The notes under the pieces: generated by a model
The model's input: only the letters and a program-made list of their open reading frames with translations
Database searches by the model: none
Told to the model about the DNA's origin: nothing
Origin: Tachypleus tridentatus
Taxonomy: Eukaryota > Arthropoda > Merostomata > Xiphosura > Limulidae
Reading direction: 5' to 3'
NCBI RefSeq assembly: GCF_004210375.1
Contig: NW_027467782.1
Coordinates: 29,739,276 to 29,803,275, forward strand
DNA length: 64,000 nucleotides
Position numbers and translations under genes: made by a program
In this document: positions 45,366 to 55,691 of the stretch, in pieces
Numbering within the stretch: position 1 is the stretch's first letter
Layout: each line of letters begins with the position of its first letter

Positions 45366-45671
45366 CAGCAACCATACTTTGGAGAATTAGATACACACAC
45401 TGATAACTATGTGTAATTGCCAACATGTTTCAACACGCATGGTGTGTACTTATCGAATGTTAGAAATGTATGAATTGTAGGCAATAATCGATAAGCTATA
45501 TAAAAATTGGCAGTTGTCGCATGCTGACTTTTTCACTGCAAAAAAAAAAAAAAAAATAATAACTTGGTTTGTGCTTCTGTTTAACTGGTAATAATGTTTA
45601 TAATTTTACTGGATTCACTTTTATCGTACAAGAATGTTATCTGTAGATTTTAATTTCCTCTGTCTTTAAGG
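45366..45671. other. Non-coding stretch with an A-run
   Basis: Poly-A tract at about 45,540-45,557; nothing else. Confidence 0.4.
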
Positions 45672-45965
45672 CACTGCTGTTTAAGGCACTTCACTCACCA
45701 TCTGACTCTCGTGCACTCGAATCCTGTCCCTCCAAATGCGGTGGTGTTATAACGTGATGAGCCCCCTGCTAGTACAGCGGTATTATTCCGGATTTACAAC
45801 GCTAAAATCAGGGGTTCGAATCCCCTCGGTGGGCTCAGCAGATAGCCCAATGTGGCTTTACTATAAGAAAACACACACAGACATAACGTGATGAACCTAA
45901 AAGTTGGCGGTGGGTGATATTAACTGTCTATTATTACAAAAAATTGCCCTGGAGCAGCTTTTCAC
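45672..45965 (+). repeat. SINE-A, degenerate, split by a repeat C insertion
   Basis: First part: GCTGTTTAAGGCACTTCACT, box B-like CTCGAATCCTGTCCC, up to GGTGTTATAACGTGATGA. Second part resumes after the insertion at ATAACGTGATGAACCTAAAA and GTTGGCGGTGGGTGATATTA. The 3' half is badly decayed. Confidence 0.7.
45761..45882 (+). repeat. Repeat C, full length, inserted in SINE-A with 12-bp target-site duplication
   Basis: ATAACGTGATGA is present at 45,749-45,760 and again at 45,883-45,894. Between them is a complete 122-bp element: GCCCCCTGCTAGTACAGCGG with exact box A, box B GGTTCGAATCC, tail CTATAAGAAAACACACACAG. This fixes the element ends and shows it moves by target-primed insertion. Confidence 0.9.
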
Positions 45966-46498
45966 AAAGTAACCACAAAAGAAAAATCTCTTCCACTGAC
46001 TTTATAGAAAATGCCTTTCTATTCCAGACTGGAATATGTTAAAGGAAATAAATCACGAATTGACAGTACAGTAAATGCTGGTAAAACACTTTTAACTTGA
46101 CCATAAACATGATTGAACGTTTGTATTTATATTTACAGAAACATCAAGTTTATGTTTCATGCATTATAATCAAAGTCATGAACGAGTATTTCCTAAATTT
46201 GTCTTCTAGCAACGACTTTCAACCATTGTAAATGTACATATAACGAACACTTCGACTTGTTTCTTAAAGTCAATCATAGTCGCGGTTTACTTTTCTTATT
46301 ATGAACATTAAAATATTTAAAATAGTCCCTTTAAATTTGAATGCTGTTTTCACCAATTAAGATTTAAGATATGGAAAGGTGAAAAGTTTCAAATGAATCC
46401 TAATTACATGTATTTTGTTACGTAAAAGAAAAACTAGAAATAGGCTTTTTTATTGATAAAAAATCATTTCTTGTTGATGGAGGTCTATTTTTTCCTGT
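45966..46498. other. Non-coding stretch
   Basis: Nothing recognised. Confidence 0.4.
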
Positions 46499-46743
46499 GC
46501 TTCGCATGGCCAGGTGGTTAGCGCGCTCGACTCGTAATTTGAGGGTTACGGGTTCGAATTCTCGTCACACAAAACATATTCGCCCTCTCAGCCGTGAGGA
46601 CGTCATAAATGCGATCAATCTCACTATTCGTTGGTGAAAGAGTAACCTTGATGGTAGGTAGTTATGACTATCTACCTTCCCTCTTGTCTTACACTGCTAA
46701 TATCCATTGTGTAGCTTTAGGCGAAATTCAAAACCAAACAAAC
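46499..46743 (+). repeat. SINE-A, full length, older copy
   Basis: Head CTTCGCATGGCCAGGTGGTT, anticodon region ACTCGTAATTTG, box B GGTTCGAATTC, tail GGCGAAATTCAAAACCAAAC; several short internal losses. Confidence 0.8.
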
Positions 46744-47009
46744 AATTTTCCTATAGAATGTGATAAAAAAAGGCCGCCCAAGGCGGGTAAAATGGTCCCA
46801 ATTTAATTCATAGCAAATGCAATTTAAAATATTGCTGCATTTAGCACATACATTTATATCACTTACATCAACGTGTAAATAGTTTCATTGAAACATTGTC
46901 ATCCTAGGAAACTCCACGATCATCAGGACAAAAATACAACATTGTAAACAAGTATGATGAAGTAGCGTCCATTCTTATATAGGAAAACATTTCTTAATAA
47001 TTGCCATAG

Positions 47010-47207
47010 GAAAGCTTTGTACACACTACTGCACCTACAGAAATGTCGAGACAACAAAATCAGGATCAAATGTCTCATTTTCACAATAAAACCACTGAAA
47101 AAAGAGGTGAAATGCCAATCATGAGACCAAATCACTATCTTTCGTTGTCCACAGGTTTGACTCGAAAACCTTCTGAAGGTGTGTTTTCCTATATGCTTCT
47201 GAGATAA
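47010..47207 (+). CDS. Small open frame, possibly an exon; unrecognised
   Basis: Directly after AATTGCCATAG a 65-codon frame opens and ends in TAA; an ATG lies at 47,043. Translation includes SRQQNQDQMSHFHNKTTEKR and YLSLSTGLTRKPSEGVFSYM. Composition is protein-like (balanced polar residues, no low complexity), but no family comes to mind and no donor-bearing partner was found. The opposite strand is also open over this interval, which weakens the case. Confidence 0.25.
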   Translation, partial: ESFVHTTAPTEMSRQQNQDQMSHFHNKTTEKRGEMPIMRPNHYLSLSTGLTRKPSEGVFSYMLLR

Positions 47208-48074
47208 ACAGTTTTCGGGTACCATATGACAATTATCTCTTCAACTTTCCTTTGGTTAGTTGGAATAAACATGGATATAGTTTAGCTTGGGTTGTAATTT
47301 GAAATTTTGTTGCCTTCCTAGGATCAACCTAATTAACGACACGCTCTTTGTCGATTATTAATATTAGTAAAAGCTGGTAACACAATGTTTTTTTGAAATA
47401 TTAGGACGGTATACCTACCAAGAATAGCTGAAGAACTGAGATGAAACAGCTAGGAATCTTAATTGAAGAACTAGGACGGTGTACTAATCTAAAGGACTAA
47501 CAATATGCAAGGACCTGCTTCACCTAAAGGACTAAAGCGATGTTCTTACCAACTTTACCTGAAACATTTCCAATCCTAAGTAAAAAAGTGAAGATAATGC
47601 TCATTTAATTTCATTTAGAGCAATAAGATGACAGACGTATAAACTTTATAGGACTAAGATGGTGTAATTATCAGGTTTATGTATAGGACTAAGATATATT
47701 TATCAGGACCAAATGTAAATGTTTGTACAATACCACTGATACTGGTCTTCTAAACGTAAAAAGTAAAAAATACTCAATATTAATCAATTCACAACTCATC
47801 TTCTCAAAACTGGAACAATGTTCTTAGAACATCGAAACGAAATGAACTGGTTTAATTATTAAATTTAAAACCAGTTTGTAAATAATCTGCATAGACAAAC
47901 AAAAAGCATTTTGTAATTAATGAACAAACTGAAATGTTCTAATTTTTTGTTATTTTCATTTATTCTTCATTTGTGTTCGCTGCTTTCTTTCCCTATACAT
48001 TTACTTTACGTATGTTTCAATGAAAGTATTGTCACAACAGCTAAACAAATCTATTCGTGCAAAGTTTCTACGAC
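47208..48074. other. Non-coding stretch
   Basis: A Penelope-tail-like word GTTCTTAGAACATCGAAACG sits at about 47,819; too short to classify. Otherwise nothing. Confidence 0.35.
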
Positions 48075-48339
48075 TGTTTGTTTGTTTGTTTTGGAATATC
48101 GCGCACAAGAACTATCTGCGCTAGCCGTCCCTAATTTAGCAGTGTAAGACTAGAGGGAAGGCAGCTAGTCATCACCACCCACCGCCAACTCTTGGGCTAC
48201 TCTTATACCAACAAATAGTGGGATTGACCGTCGATTTATAACGCCCCCCACGGCTGGGAGGGCGAGCATGTTTGGCGCGAACCCGCGATCCTCAGATTGC
48301 GAAGCGCACGCCTTAACGCGCTAGGCCATGCCAGGCCCC
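48075..48339 (-). repeat. SINE-A, near full length
   Basis: Minus-strand head GGGGCCTGGCATGGCCTAGC; the anticodon region has drifted (CTTCGCAATCTG) and a few bases after box B are missing. Tail CGCGATATTCCAAAACAAAC. Confidence 0.85.
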
Positions 48340-48440
48340 AGTATAATTTTTAGTGTTTCTATAATATTAATACTCCAATCTGGGTGAAGAGTTTTGTTAG
48401 ATTTAGGAAATGATGCAAGTAAGTGAAGTAATTGCTGCTT

Positions 48441-48537
48441 TGGTTTGGTTATAATTATGCTCAAACTTACACAGTGAGCGATTTTGCTCTGCCCACTACA
48501 GGTATCGAAACCCGGTTTCTCGCTTTGTGAGTCCACT
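48441..48537 (-). repeat. Repeat B, head truncated
   Basis: GGGTTTCGATACCTGTAGTG and GGGCAGAGCAAAATCGCTCA on the minus strand; ends at GACTCACAAAGCG, before box A. Confidence 0.65.
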
Positions 48538-48593
48538 ATGAGAAAAAGATCTACTAAGAGTTACTAAAGTTCTTGTTTCAAGGATGTTACGCT

Positions 48594-48720
48594 TGGCCCC
48601 TAGTGGCACAGCTAAATGTCTGCAGACTCACACCTCTAGAAACCAGGTTTCGATACCTGTGGCTGACAGAGCACATATAGTCCACTGTGTAATTTTGTGC
48701 TTAATTCAAAACAAACAAAC
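48594..48720 (+). repeat. Repeat B, full length
   Basis: The clearest copy: head TTGGCCCCTAGTGGCACAGC, box B-like GGTTTCGATACC, core GACAGAGCACATATAGTCCA, tail GTGCTTAATTCAAAACAAAC. It lies 56 bp from an oppositely oriented copy. Confidence 0.85.
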
Positions 48721-49464
48721 AAAAGCTACGTGTCACGTATTATGTAAAAAATGATTAATGTTTGCTTTAAAATAACTATTTATATAATTCGTAGAAAATA
48801 AAACATCTTACCAAACCTAGTATATTTTAACATTGTTTGCCTTGTATAAACCGTAGTTCATTTGTAGTTCACAATTATATTTAAAATAATATATAACACA
48901 GACATTAATAATGTAGTTTATGTATTAAAATATACGTATTACGTCTATAAACTTCATGAAATATAGTAAGAATGTACAGGTAAAGAAGATGTCCATTGTT
49001 GAACTACATTTCACACTTTCACAAAACTCTTTTTTTGAATAAAATGGTGTCTTGTTTTATGTTTACTCACGAAATACAAATATCATTTTATTACAGTTTT
49101 TACAGTAAGGAGGAATTTCTTTAGAGTACGTACGACGTTTAGATCACTGGTGTACTTAAGAATGATGAACCAGTGATCAAAGCATCGAACGTGTTCTGAA
49201 AATGTTCGTCCAACTGTTAAAGTTGTAAATTGTAACAGACTTTCTGTTCTTTAACTGTATTCGTACTTTTGCACAAAAGAAAGCAAAATTAATTTTATTT
49301 ACAAATAATTTATTATATTTCTATCTGGAGATAATGAACTTGTGTGAAATTGTTTTTATTATATGATTAAATAATTAACTGGGAGAAAATTAAAACACTT
49401 TGACATTTACAAAAATGTTCACGTTTATTCTAATTTAGTTCTCCCAAAACAAAACACGTTCCTG
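48721..49464. other. AT-rich non-coding stretch
   Basis: Nothing recognised. Confidence 0.4.
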
Positions 49465-49806
49465 TTGTCAGTTCTACCAGACAGAAAGTTCTACCGGACA
49501 GAAATAACACTATGCCTATTGTGTCAGTTCTACCAGACAGAAATAACACTATACCTATTGTCAGTTCTACCAGACAGAAATAACACTATACCTATTGTCA
49601 GTTCTACCAGACAGAAATAACACTATACCTATTGTCAGTTCTACCAGACAGAAATAACACTATACCTATTGTCAGTTCTACCAGACAGAAATAACACTAT
49701 ACCTATTGTCAGTTCTATACCTACCTACTGTCAGTTCTACCAGACAGAAATAACACTACTCCTACTGTCAGTTCTACCAGACAGAAATAACACAATACCT
49801 GTTGTC
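49465..49806 (+). repeat. 37-bp minisatellite, about 8-9 units
   Basis: Unit TGTCAGTTCTACCAGACAGA plus AATAACACTATACCTAT. Central units look identical; edges are rearranged. Each unit holds TTCTACCAGACAGAA, an imperfect palindrome. Confidence 0.9.
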
Positions 49807-49920
49807 AAATTAATTATCAAAGTAACATTCTCCTTCTAGTCTGACTAAAAGAGATGTGTGAAACATTTCTAGACCATAGAGGGCCACTGATATCCATAGC
49901 TTTCTAAACTGGTCTTTCAT

Positions 49921-50530
49921 TTATCTAGTAGTTAGTTTCTTTAGCTGTTTCTTGATTCATCTAGTAGTTTCTTTAGCTGTTTCTTGATCCATCTAGTAGT
50001 TTCTTGATCCATCTAGTAGTTTCTTTAGCTGTTTCTTGATCCATCTAGTAGTTTCTTTAGCTGTTTCTTGATCCATCTAGTAGTTTCTTTAGCTGTTTCT
50101 TGATCCATCTAGTAGTTTCTTTAGCTGTTTCTTGATCCATCTAGTAGTTTCTTTAGCTGTTTCTTGATCCATCTAGTAGTTTCTTTAGCTGTTTCTTGAT
50201 CCATCTAGTAGTTTCTTTAGCTGTTTCTTGATCCATCTAGTAGTTTCTTTAGCTGTTTCTTGATCCATCTAGTAGTTTCTTTAGCTGTTTCTTGATCCAT
50301 CTAGTAGTTTCTTTAGCTGTTTCTTGATCCATCTAGTAGTTTCTTTAGCTGTTTCTTGATCCATCTAGTAGTTTCTTTAGCTGTTTCTTGATCCATCTAG
50401 TAGTTTCTTTAGCTGTTTCTTGATCCATCTAGTAGTTTCTTTAGCTGTTTCTTGATCCATCTAGTAGTTTCTTAAGCTGGTTCTTGATCCATCTAGTAGT
50501 TTCTTAAGCTGGTTCTTCATTAATCTAGTA
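49921..50530 (+). repeat. 32-bp minisatellite, about 18 units, highly homogeneous
   Basis: Unit CTAGTAGTTTCTTTAGCTGT plus TTCTTGATCCAT. From about 50,014 to 50,462 some 14 units appear identical; two variant units (CTTAAGCTGG) follow and a 20-bp short unit occurs near the start. Confidence 0.92.
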
Positions 50531-51119
50531 GGTTAATATACAGCTTTTATCCACTTCGTAGTTTGACAACGTTTCTTGATCCATCTCGTATATTAACACG
50601 TTCTGTCTGATCCATGTAACAGATTACCTCTTTATCCATCTCATTGCTTGATAACCTGCTTCTTGTCCATATAGCAGATAAAGTATCTCAAGGAAACGAG
50701 CTTGTGCCACCAATTCTATTATTACAATATACATGAAACTGTCGAAAACCATAAAACGCTGTTGACAGATTCGGTCGTTACGCATGAGCTACTAGGAGGG
50801 TGGATAAGGTATTTTCTAATCACTTCTGTCTTTTGATAGGTCTTACAACGTATATGTTTGTAAAATATTCCGTAGAAGTATTAGCAAATTAAAGAGTTGT
50901 TCCACAGGATTTACTCAATAAATTGTGTGGTTTAGATTATATCAGTTTATACTTTTGTATTTATTTATTTATCACTAATATAGCAATCTAAACATCTCTT
51001 ACTCTAATTTTTTACTTTATTGTAACACTTAAAACTTGTTCCAGGAAATGTAGGCAGAACATGACATTTAAATAACAGTTATGTTTTGCTGTCATTTCTA
51101 AAGTGTAGTTTTGGATCGC
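50531..51119. other. Non-coding stretch
   Basis: The first 100 bp contain decayed relatives of the 32-bp unit; otherwise nothing. Confidence 0.4.
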
Positions 51120-51550
51120 TGACAGAGCCTGTGTGAACAGCTATGTATAAGCAGTGCCTGTGTGGTCAGCTACGTATAAGGTGTGCCTGTGTGGTCAGCT
51201 ACGTATAAGGAGTGCCTCTGTGGTCAGCTACGTATAAGCAGTGCCTGTGTGATCAGCTACGTATAAGCAGTGCCTGTGTGACCAGCTACGTATAAGGTGT
51301 GCTTGTGTGACCAGCTACGTATAAGCAGTGCCTGTGTGGTCAGCTACGTATAAGGAGTGCCTCTGTGGTCAGCTACGTATAAGCAGTGCCTGTGTGATCA
51401 GCTACGTATAAGCAGTGCCTGTGTGGTCAGCTACGTATAAGCAGTGCTTGTGTGGTCAGCTACGTATAAGCAGTGCTTGTGTGGTCAGCTACGTATAAGG
51501 AGTGCCTGTGTGGTCAGCTACGTATAAGCAGTGCTTGTGTTTCAGCTATA
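51120..51550 (+). repeat. 29-bp minisatellite, about 15 units, with higher-order pattern
   Basis: Unit CAGCTACGTATAAGCAGTGC plus CTGTGTGGT. Variants (GAGTGCCTCTG, GTGATC, GTGTGC) recur in the same order about five units apart, implying amplification of a ~145-bp block. Every unit carries the palindrome TACGTA. Confidence 0.9.
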
Positions 51551-52225
51551 TATAATATATATAATCCTAACACGTATTCGTTATTCTTAGTTTTACTAAC
51601 CTTACTTTGTCAAGTCACAGAAATCTCGTTTATTAAAATAAAACCTTATTTAAAGCTTACTTAACTTACACAAGTGTCAAGTTATAATTTCACTCAAGTT
51701 ACATAAGTGCCAAATAAACTACTAATTTATGAAAATACTCTTTTTGACCGTTTCTACAACATACAATAATTTATTTTGTTTTTAGTTTGAAATTAAGACA
51801 GGAAGGTAAATTTTATAACACCATTTAGGTTTCATATTTTCATACAACAGAATGTGGTAAGTTCTTTCTATAGTATTATGTGTCGTCATTCTTCACGGAT
51901 TACCGGATCATTCCATTCATCTTGCACGAGTTCTAAGTTTTTCATTTCAAAATAATCTTACTATAATTGTCATGTTTTTTATATATCATACTTCGATTAT
52001 TTGAAAGCCTAATAAAAATTAAAATAACTGAAACTAGTGCAAAGGCATTCAGGTTATACTTAAGTAACTTTTCGAATATTTACGACCTCTTTATGTATGC
52101 AATTTATATTTTGAATGTAATTTCTCTTTGTTTAATTGGAAAATCTCAACCGTATTTAGGTTCAACTGATGAATCAATCTAGTTTACCAGCTTACATAAA
52201 CTAATGAATCCATGAAGAATTTTCT
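51551..52225. other. Non-coding stretch 3' of the PPP1R3-like gene
   Basis: No repeat or exon recognised; would contain that gene's 3' UTR. Confidence 0.4.
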
Positions 52226-53700
52226 TCAGCCAATTGTCCAAAGGTTCTCGTATTGTAACCGTGACAGTGGAGGACAATTTTTTCCGTCGTTATTACCCCA
52301 AAATTCTTGGTTGTTGGTCACATAACAGATAGCAAAAATCAGTCGATAGCCATCAGTCATGAGAGGAACAGGCAAATTACAAGAAAACTTATCTGATAAC
52401 CCATCGCAGGATCCGTAAATGTAGTTGGCCAGAATATCTTTGTGAGATAACCACTCGTTAGTTGTGTAGCGGGCAAGCACTTTTTTCTAAAGAAGTGTTG
52501 AAAACTCGCACACAACAATGAATGTTTAAATCAGATACAACAATGTTCTCAAAACAGACCTTTTGGTTACGAACTTGATCATTAAAACCTTTTTATGTGA
52601 TAGACTGGAAAAATAGGGGTGTTTATACACGACTGCTCTGAGAAGTGGCAAATAGAGTGGTTCTATCGGCAAAGGGATTCAGTGTTATGTACTGAAAAGT
52701 CAAACCAACTGAAGAACCACAAGAGGTATCTGTTTGGGAAGGTACCTTAAGATCACTGAAAGCAGATGTTGGGATATTAGGTAAATCATCTTCTAGTCCT
52801 ATATACCGCACGACCTCCAGGTCAAGACCTAATGCATCGGCGAAACGCACAATTTTCCTGATGCATGGATTTCTGAGAGGGATTTTCACAGACTTAAGAG
52901 AAGTACTGCGAACAAGGACCTTTGGTTCGTGTCTGTTTTCTTCTTTACTACATTTAAGAAGAAACCATTTTGAGTCTGCTTTCTTCTTGTCGCTCTAATA
53001 ATGTTTCTAGCTTGAAATGCCGTGAAATCTCACCTCCTTTAATCAATTGATATTTTCTGGCTCTTCCTTGGGATTCAATAAATCCCTAGTATTTCGTTTT
53101 CTTTCAACTACTGACTTTTCTTCTTCCTGTATATTAACTAATATGTTTGTCTTTGACAAGAGACTAAATTCCAAGTTATCATGTAACTTGTTGGCATTTC
53201 TTCTATAATAATTTAATGAATCTTCAAAGTCGGATGTATCAACTGCATCCAGTATATCAATATATTCGTCAAACGGAGAGGTTATACCGCTATCTTTCAT
53301 CTGGTTGGAGTTATAGACATTTCCCAGTATAGTGTAACCATTCCCTTGAAAGTTTAGCTCTTTAACACTATTCCTACCACTGTCAACATCGTAAGATGGC
53401 TCAAAACCTTCTGATTCGGATTTCGATAATGTCCAGCTCTTCGTATAATTCTCAAGTTTCTCGTACAAAACGCGATGTTCGTTGTTATCCATTACCTGTG
53501 AACTTCGAATTTCATTTTCCACTCTATAATCCCCTAATAGAGTTTCAACTCTCTGCGAAAACAGAATCAATTTTAAAACTTAGTTGGAAATATTGTTCAC
53601 ATCCTGTCACACGTTCAGAAACACTACTTGACTTATTAACAACAGTTTCATTGTACTCTAAGTTAATAAATGAAGAATCGTCCGTCACCTCCTACAACAA
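52226..53700 (-). pseudogene. PPP1R3-like glycogen-targeting subunit of protein phosphatase 1, frame-disrupted
   Basis: These scaffolds bring PP1 to glycogen to activate glycogen synthase. Minus-strand order: an acidic, Ser-rich N-terminal region (about 53,690-53,045, e.g. FDEYIDILDAVDTSDFEDSL); then IRKIVRFADALGLDLEVVRY (about 52,860-52,800) with the PP1-docking RVxF-type motif VRF and the family-typical FADALGL; then the CBM21 carbohydrate-binding domain, starting KVCFENIVV and ending LARYTTNEW, SCNLPVPLMTDGYRLIFAIC and NNQEFWGNNDGKNCPP before a TGA at 52,226. Breaks: a shift near 53,570, stops between 53,043 and 53,000, a TAA at 52,623-52,625 with about 69 extra bases (possibly a tiny intron), and one surplus A in an A6 run at 52,481-52,486. 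Either a decayed duplicate or indel-rich sequence. Confidence 0.7.
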
Positions 53701-53895
53701 AATCTTCCTTGTTCACAGAAAGCATTGTCTTATTTTAAAACCCCACCGAGCGTAAAACTAAAACTTGTTTTCCACAGATGTGGCAAGTGGTCATCGACCA
53801 AAAAAAATCACCTAAGTTGTAAGTTGCACATTTCAAATGACTGCATCCAATCTGAAAACTTTGTGTGCTGCTAGTCTCAGCTGAAAGATCTCTAT

Positions 53896-54030
53896 TTAAC
53901 ACTCCTACGAAAAGTGGGGCCAAATAGGCCCCAGAGCAACTTGAAAGGTTATTAATATTAGGCTAATAATTTTGTATTTAAATGAAATTGCCATTTAAAT
54001 CCATTAATGAACGGATTAACGAGATTCCCA

Positions 54031-54065
<35 letters not shown>

Positions 54066-54120
54066 GGGGAACGGGCTTGGAGAAATCAGGACAAGAAACG
54101 TCTTTTCGTAGGAGTGTTAA
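53896..54120. repeat. 19-bp perfect inverted repeat, 187 bp apart
   Basis: TTAACACTCCTACGAAAAG at 53,896-53,914 and its exact complement at 54,102-54,120. Just inside the left arm is a GGGGCC/GGCCCC hairpin with an AAATA loop. Could be a small foldback element; no flanking duplication seen. Confidence 0.6.
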
Positions 54121-55411
54121 TGTGTTCGGCAAGATATTGGCAACTTGCCAAACTCAAGCGAGAAATGTCACGTGGCTGTAAACCGGGCAGCCCTTTTAGA
54201 GACTTTACTTAGACTATGACCTTGCTGTAACCTGCTTTTAAAATTAATTCTGGATCAGAAGCAAGTGTGATTTCCGTCACACGAATAATAATCACCGCAA
54301 TTAGTCATGACAGCATAAATAGAGGATTCAAAAATATATACAACCTGATTTGGCATGCATCCATTGGAGACCTTCAAACGTCAAGCTGGTCGATTGTTTA
54401 ACTTGTACCAGACTGTATTACCATTTAAATGTATCATTCGAAGTCTGATAACATTTCCATCAGAGGTAGTTTTGCACAAAATATATTTTATATATCTCTT
54501 ATATTCGTATAACACATTAAATTCACAACGAGTCTAATATATGTGTCAGAATTAGGAACAGCTAGCGAAAACAGCGCTTTAGCTTTGCACGAATATTCTA
54601 AACAAACTATATGAAGTTGGACTAAAAGAATTAATTTTATACATCTCAAAAGTTATCTTCATGAGTTTGAAGTGAGCTCAACCTATTTACACATCACTGC
54701 AGATTGTTGCAACTGTAAGGGAAACATTCTGATTCAATACGATAACCTGAAGTTTATTTTGTCATAAAAAACTATTTTTATTGCACATTTTGTTTTTGAT
54801 ATCTTAACTGTCTCAAAGAAGGCACTGGCAGTAGTTACATAGTAATGGTGAGCTTTGTTTGAGTGGAATTTTACCTGTTCAGGTTGTGGTGACCTTCGAT
54901 TTTGCCTTGCTATGGTTTTTAAGGTTGTGGTTATTAATGTGTGTTTTCTTTGTTAAATGCGTTGTTTTCATTTTTCTATAATCGACATAACGGGTAATAG
55001 CTTCCGTTTATTTTGTATTACACAATTACCATGACATCTTTAGACGATACGTTAAAAACTGATGTCTGTCATACCCCATACATTATGGCTATATACATTT
55101 ATGACAACTAACATTTTCCCTTGGTCTGCAATATTAAAAATAACCAGTAAATTGAAATATTGTTTTGATCTATTGCAATAGCGGTGACAAAAGCAGCTTT
55201 AATTGTGAAAAGTACCTTCGAATAATAAAGACAGTTAGATTCTTGTTATGTAGTCTAGTAAGGTGTATCTGTTGGAAAACCTAGCTCAATTCCGATTGTA
55301 TACATAGTTATTACATAACAAAATACTTATGTTATATAACTGAGAGATATCTTATGAATATAACTGTCTAGGTGATTAATTTAATTAGTTAAGTGTGTGG
55401 TTAAAGCTAGT
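54121..55411. other. Non-coding stretch with a SINE-A tail fragment
   Basis: At 54,547-54,608 (+) the words AATTAGGAACAGCTAGCGAA and TTTGCACGAATATTCTAAAC are the 3' end of SINE-A. Otherwise nothing. Confidence 0.45.
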
Positions 55412-55691
55412 AGGGCCTGGCATGGCCTAGCGCGTTAAGGCGTGCGCTTCGTAATCTGAGGGTCGCGGGTTCGCGCCCGAGTCGCGCCAAACATGCTCGC
55501 CCTCCCAGCCCTGGGGGGTGTTATAATGTGACGGTCAATCCCACTTTTCGTTGGTAAAAGAGTAGCCCAAGAGTTGGCGGTGGGTGATGATGACTAGCTG
55601 CCTTCCCTCTAGTCTTACACTGCTAAATTAGGGACGGCTAGCACAGATAGCCCTCGAGTAGCTTTGTGCGAAATTCCAAAACAAACAAAAC
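55412..55691 (+). repeat. SINE-A, full length
   Basis: Head AGGGCCTGGCATGGCCTAGC; the anticodon base has changed (CTTCGTAATCTG). Body and tail CGAAATTCCAAAACAAACAA are intact. CTAGTA on both sides may be a short target-site duplication. Confidence 0.85.

Noticed and set aside
49465-51550. Regular short repeats that superficially resemble a CRISPR array
   Set aside because: Units are directly adjacent with no unique spacers, in eukaryotic DNA with no cas genes; these are minisatellites.
36000-52200. Kringle and frizzled exons of Ror upstream of the transmembrane exon
   Set aside because: I looked for the cysteine/tryptophan spacing of these domains on the minus strand and did not find it in this interval.
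53396-53755. 119-codon plus-strand frame
   Set aside because: Antisense of the PPP1R3-like N-terminal region, where the minus strand carries the coherent text.
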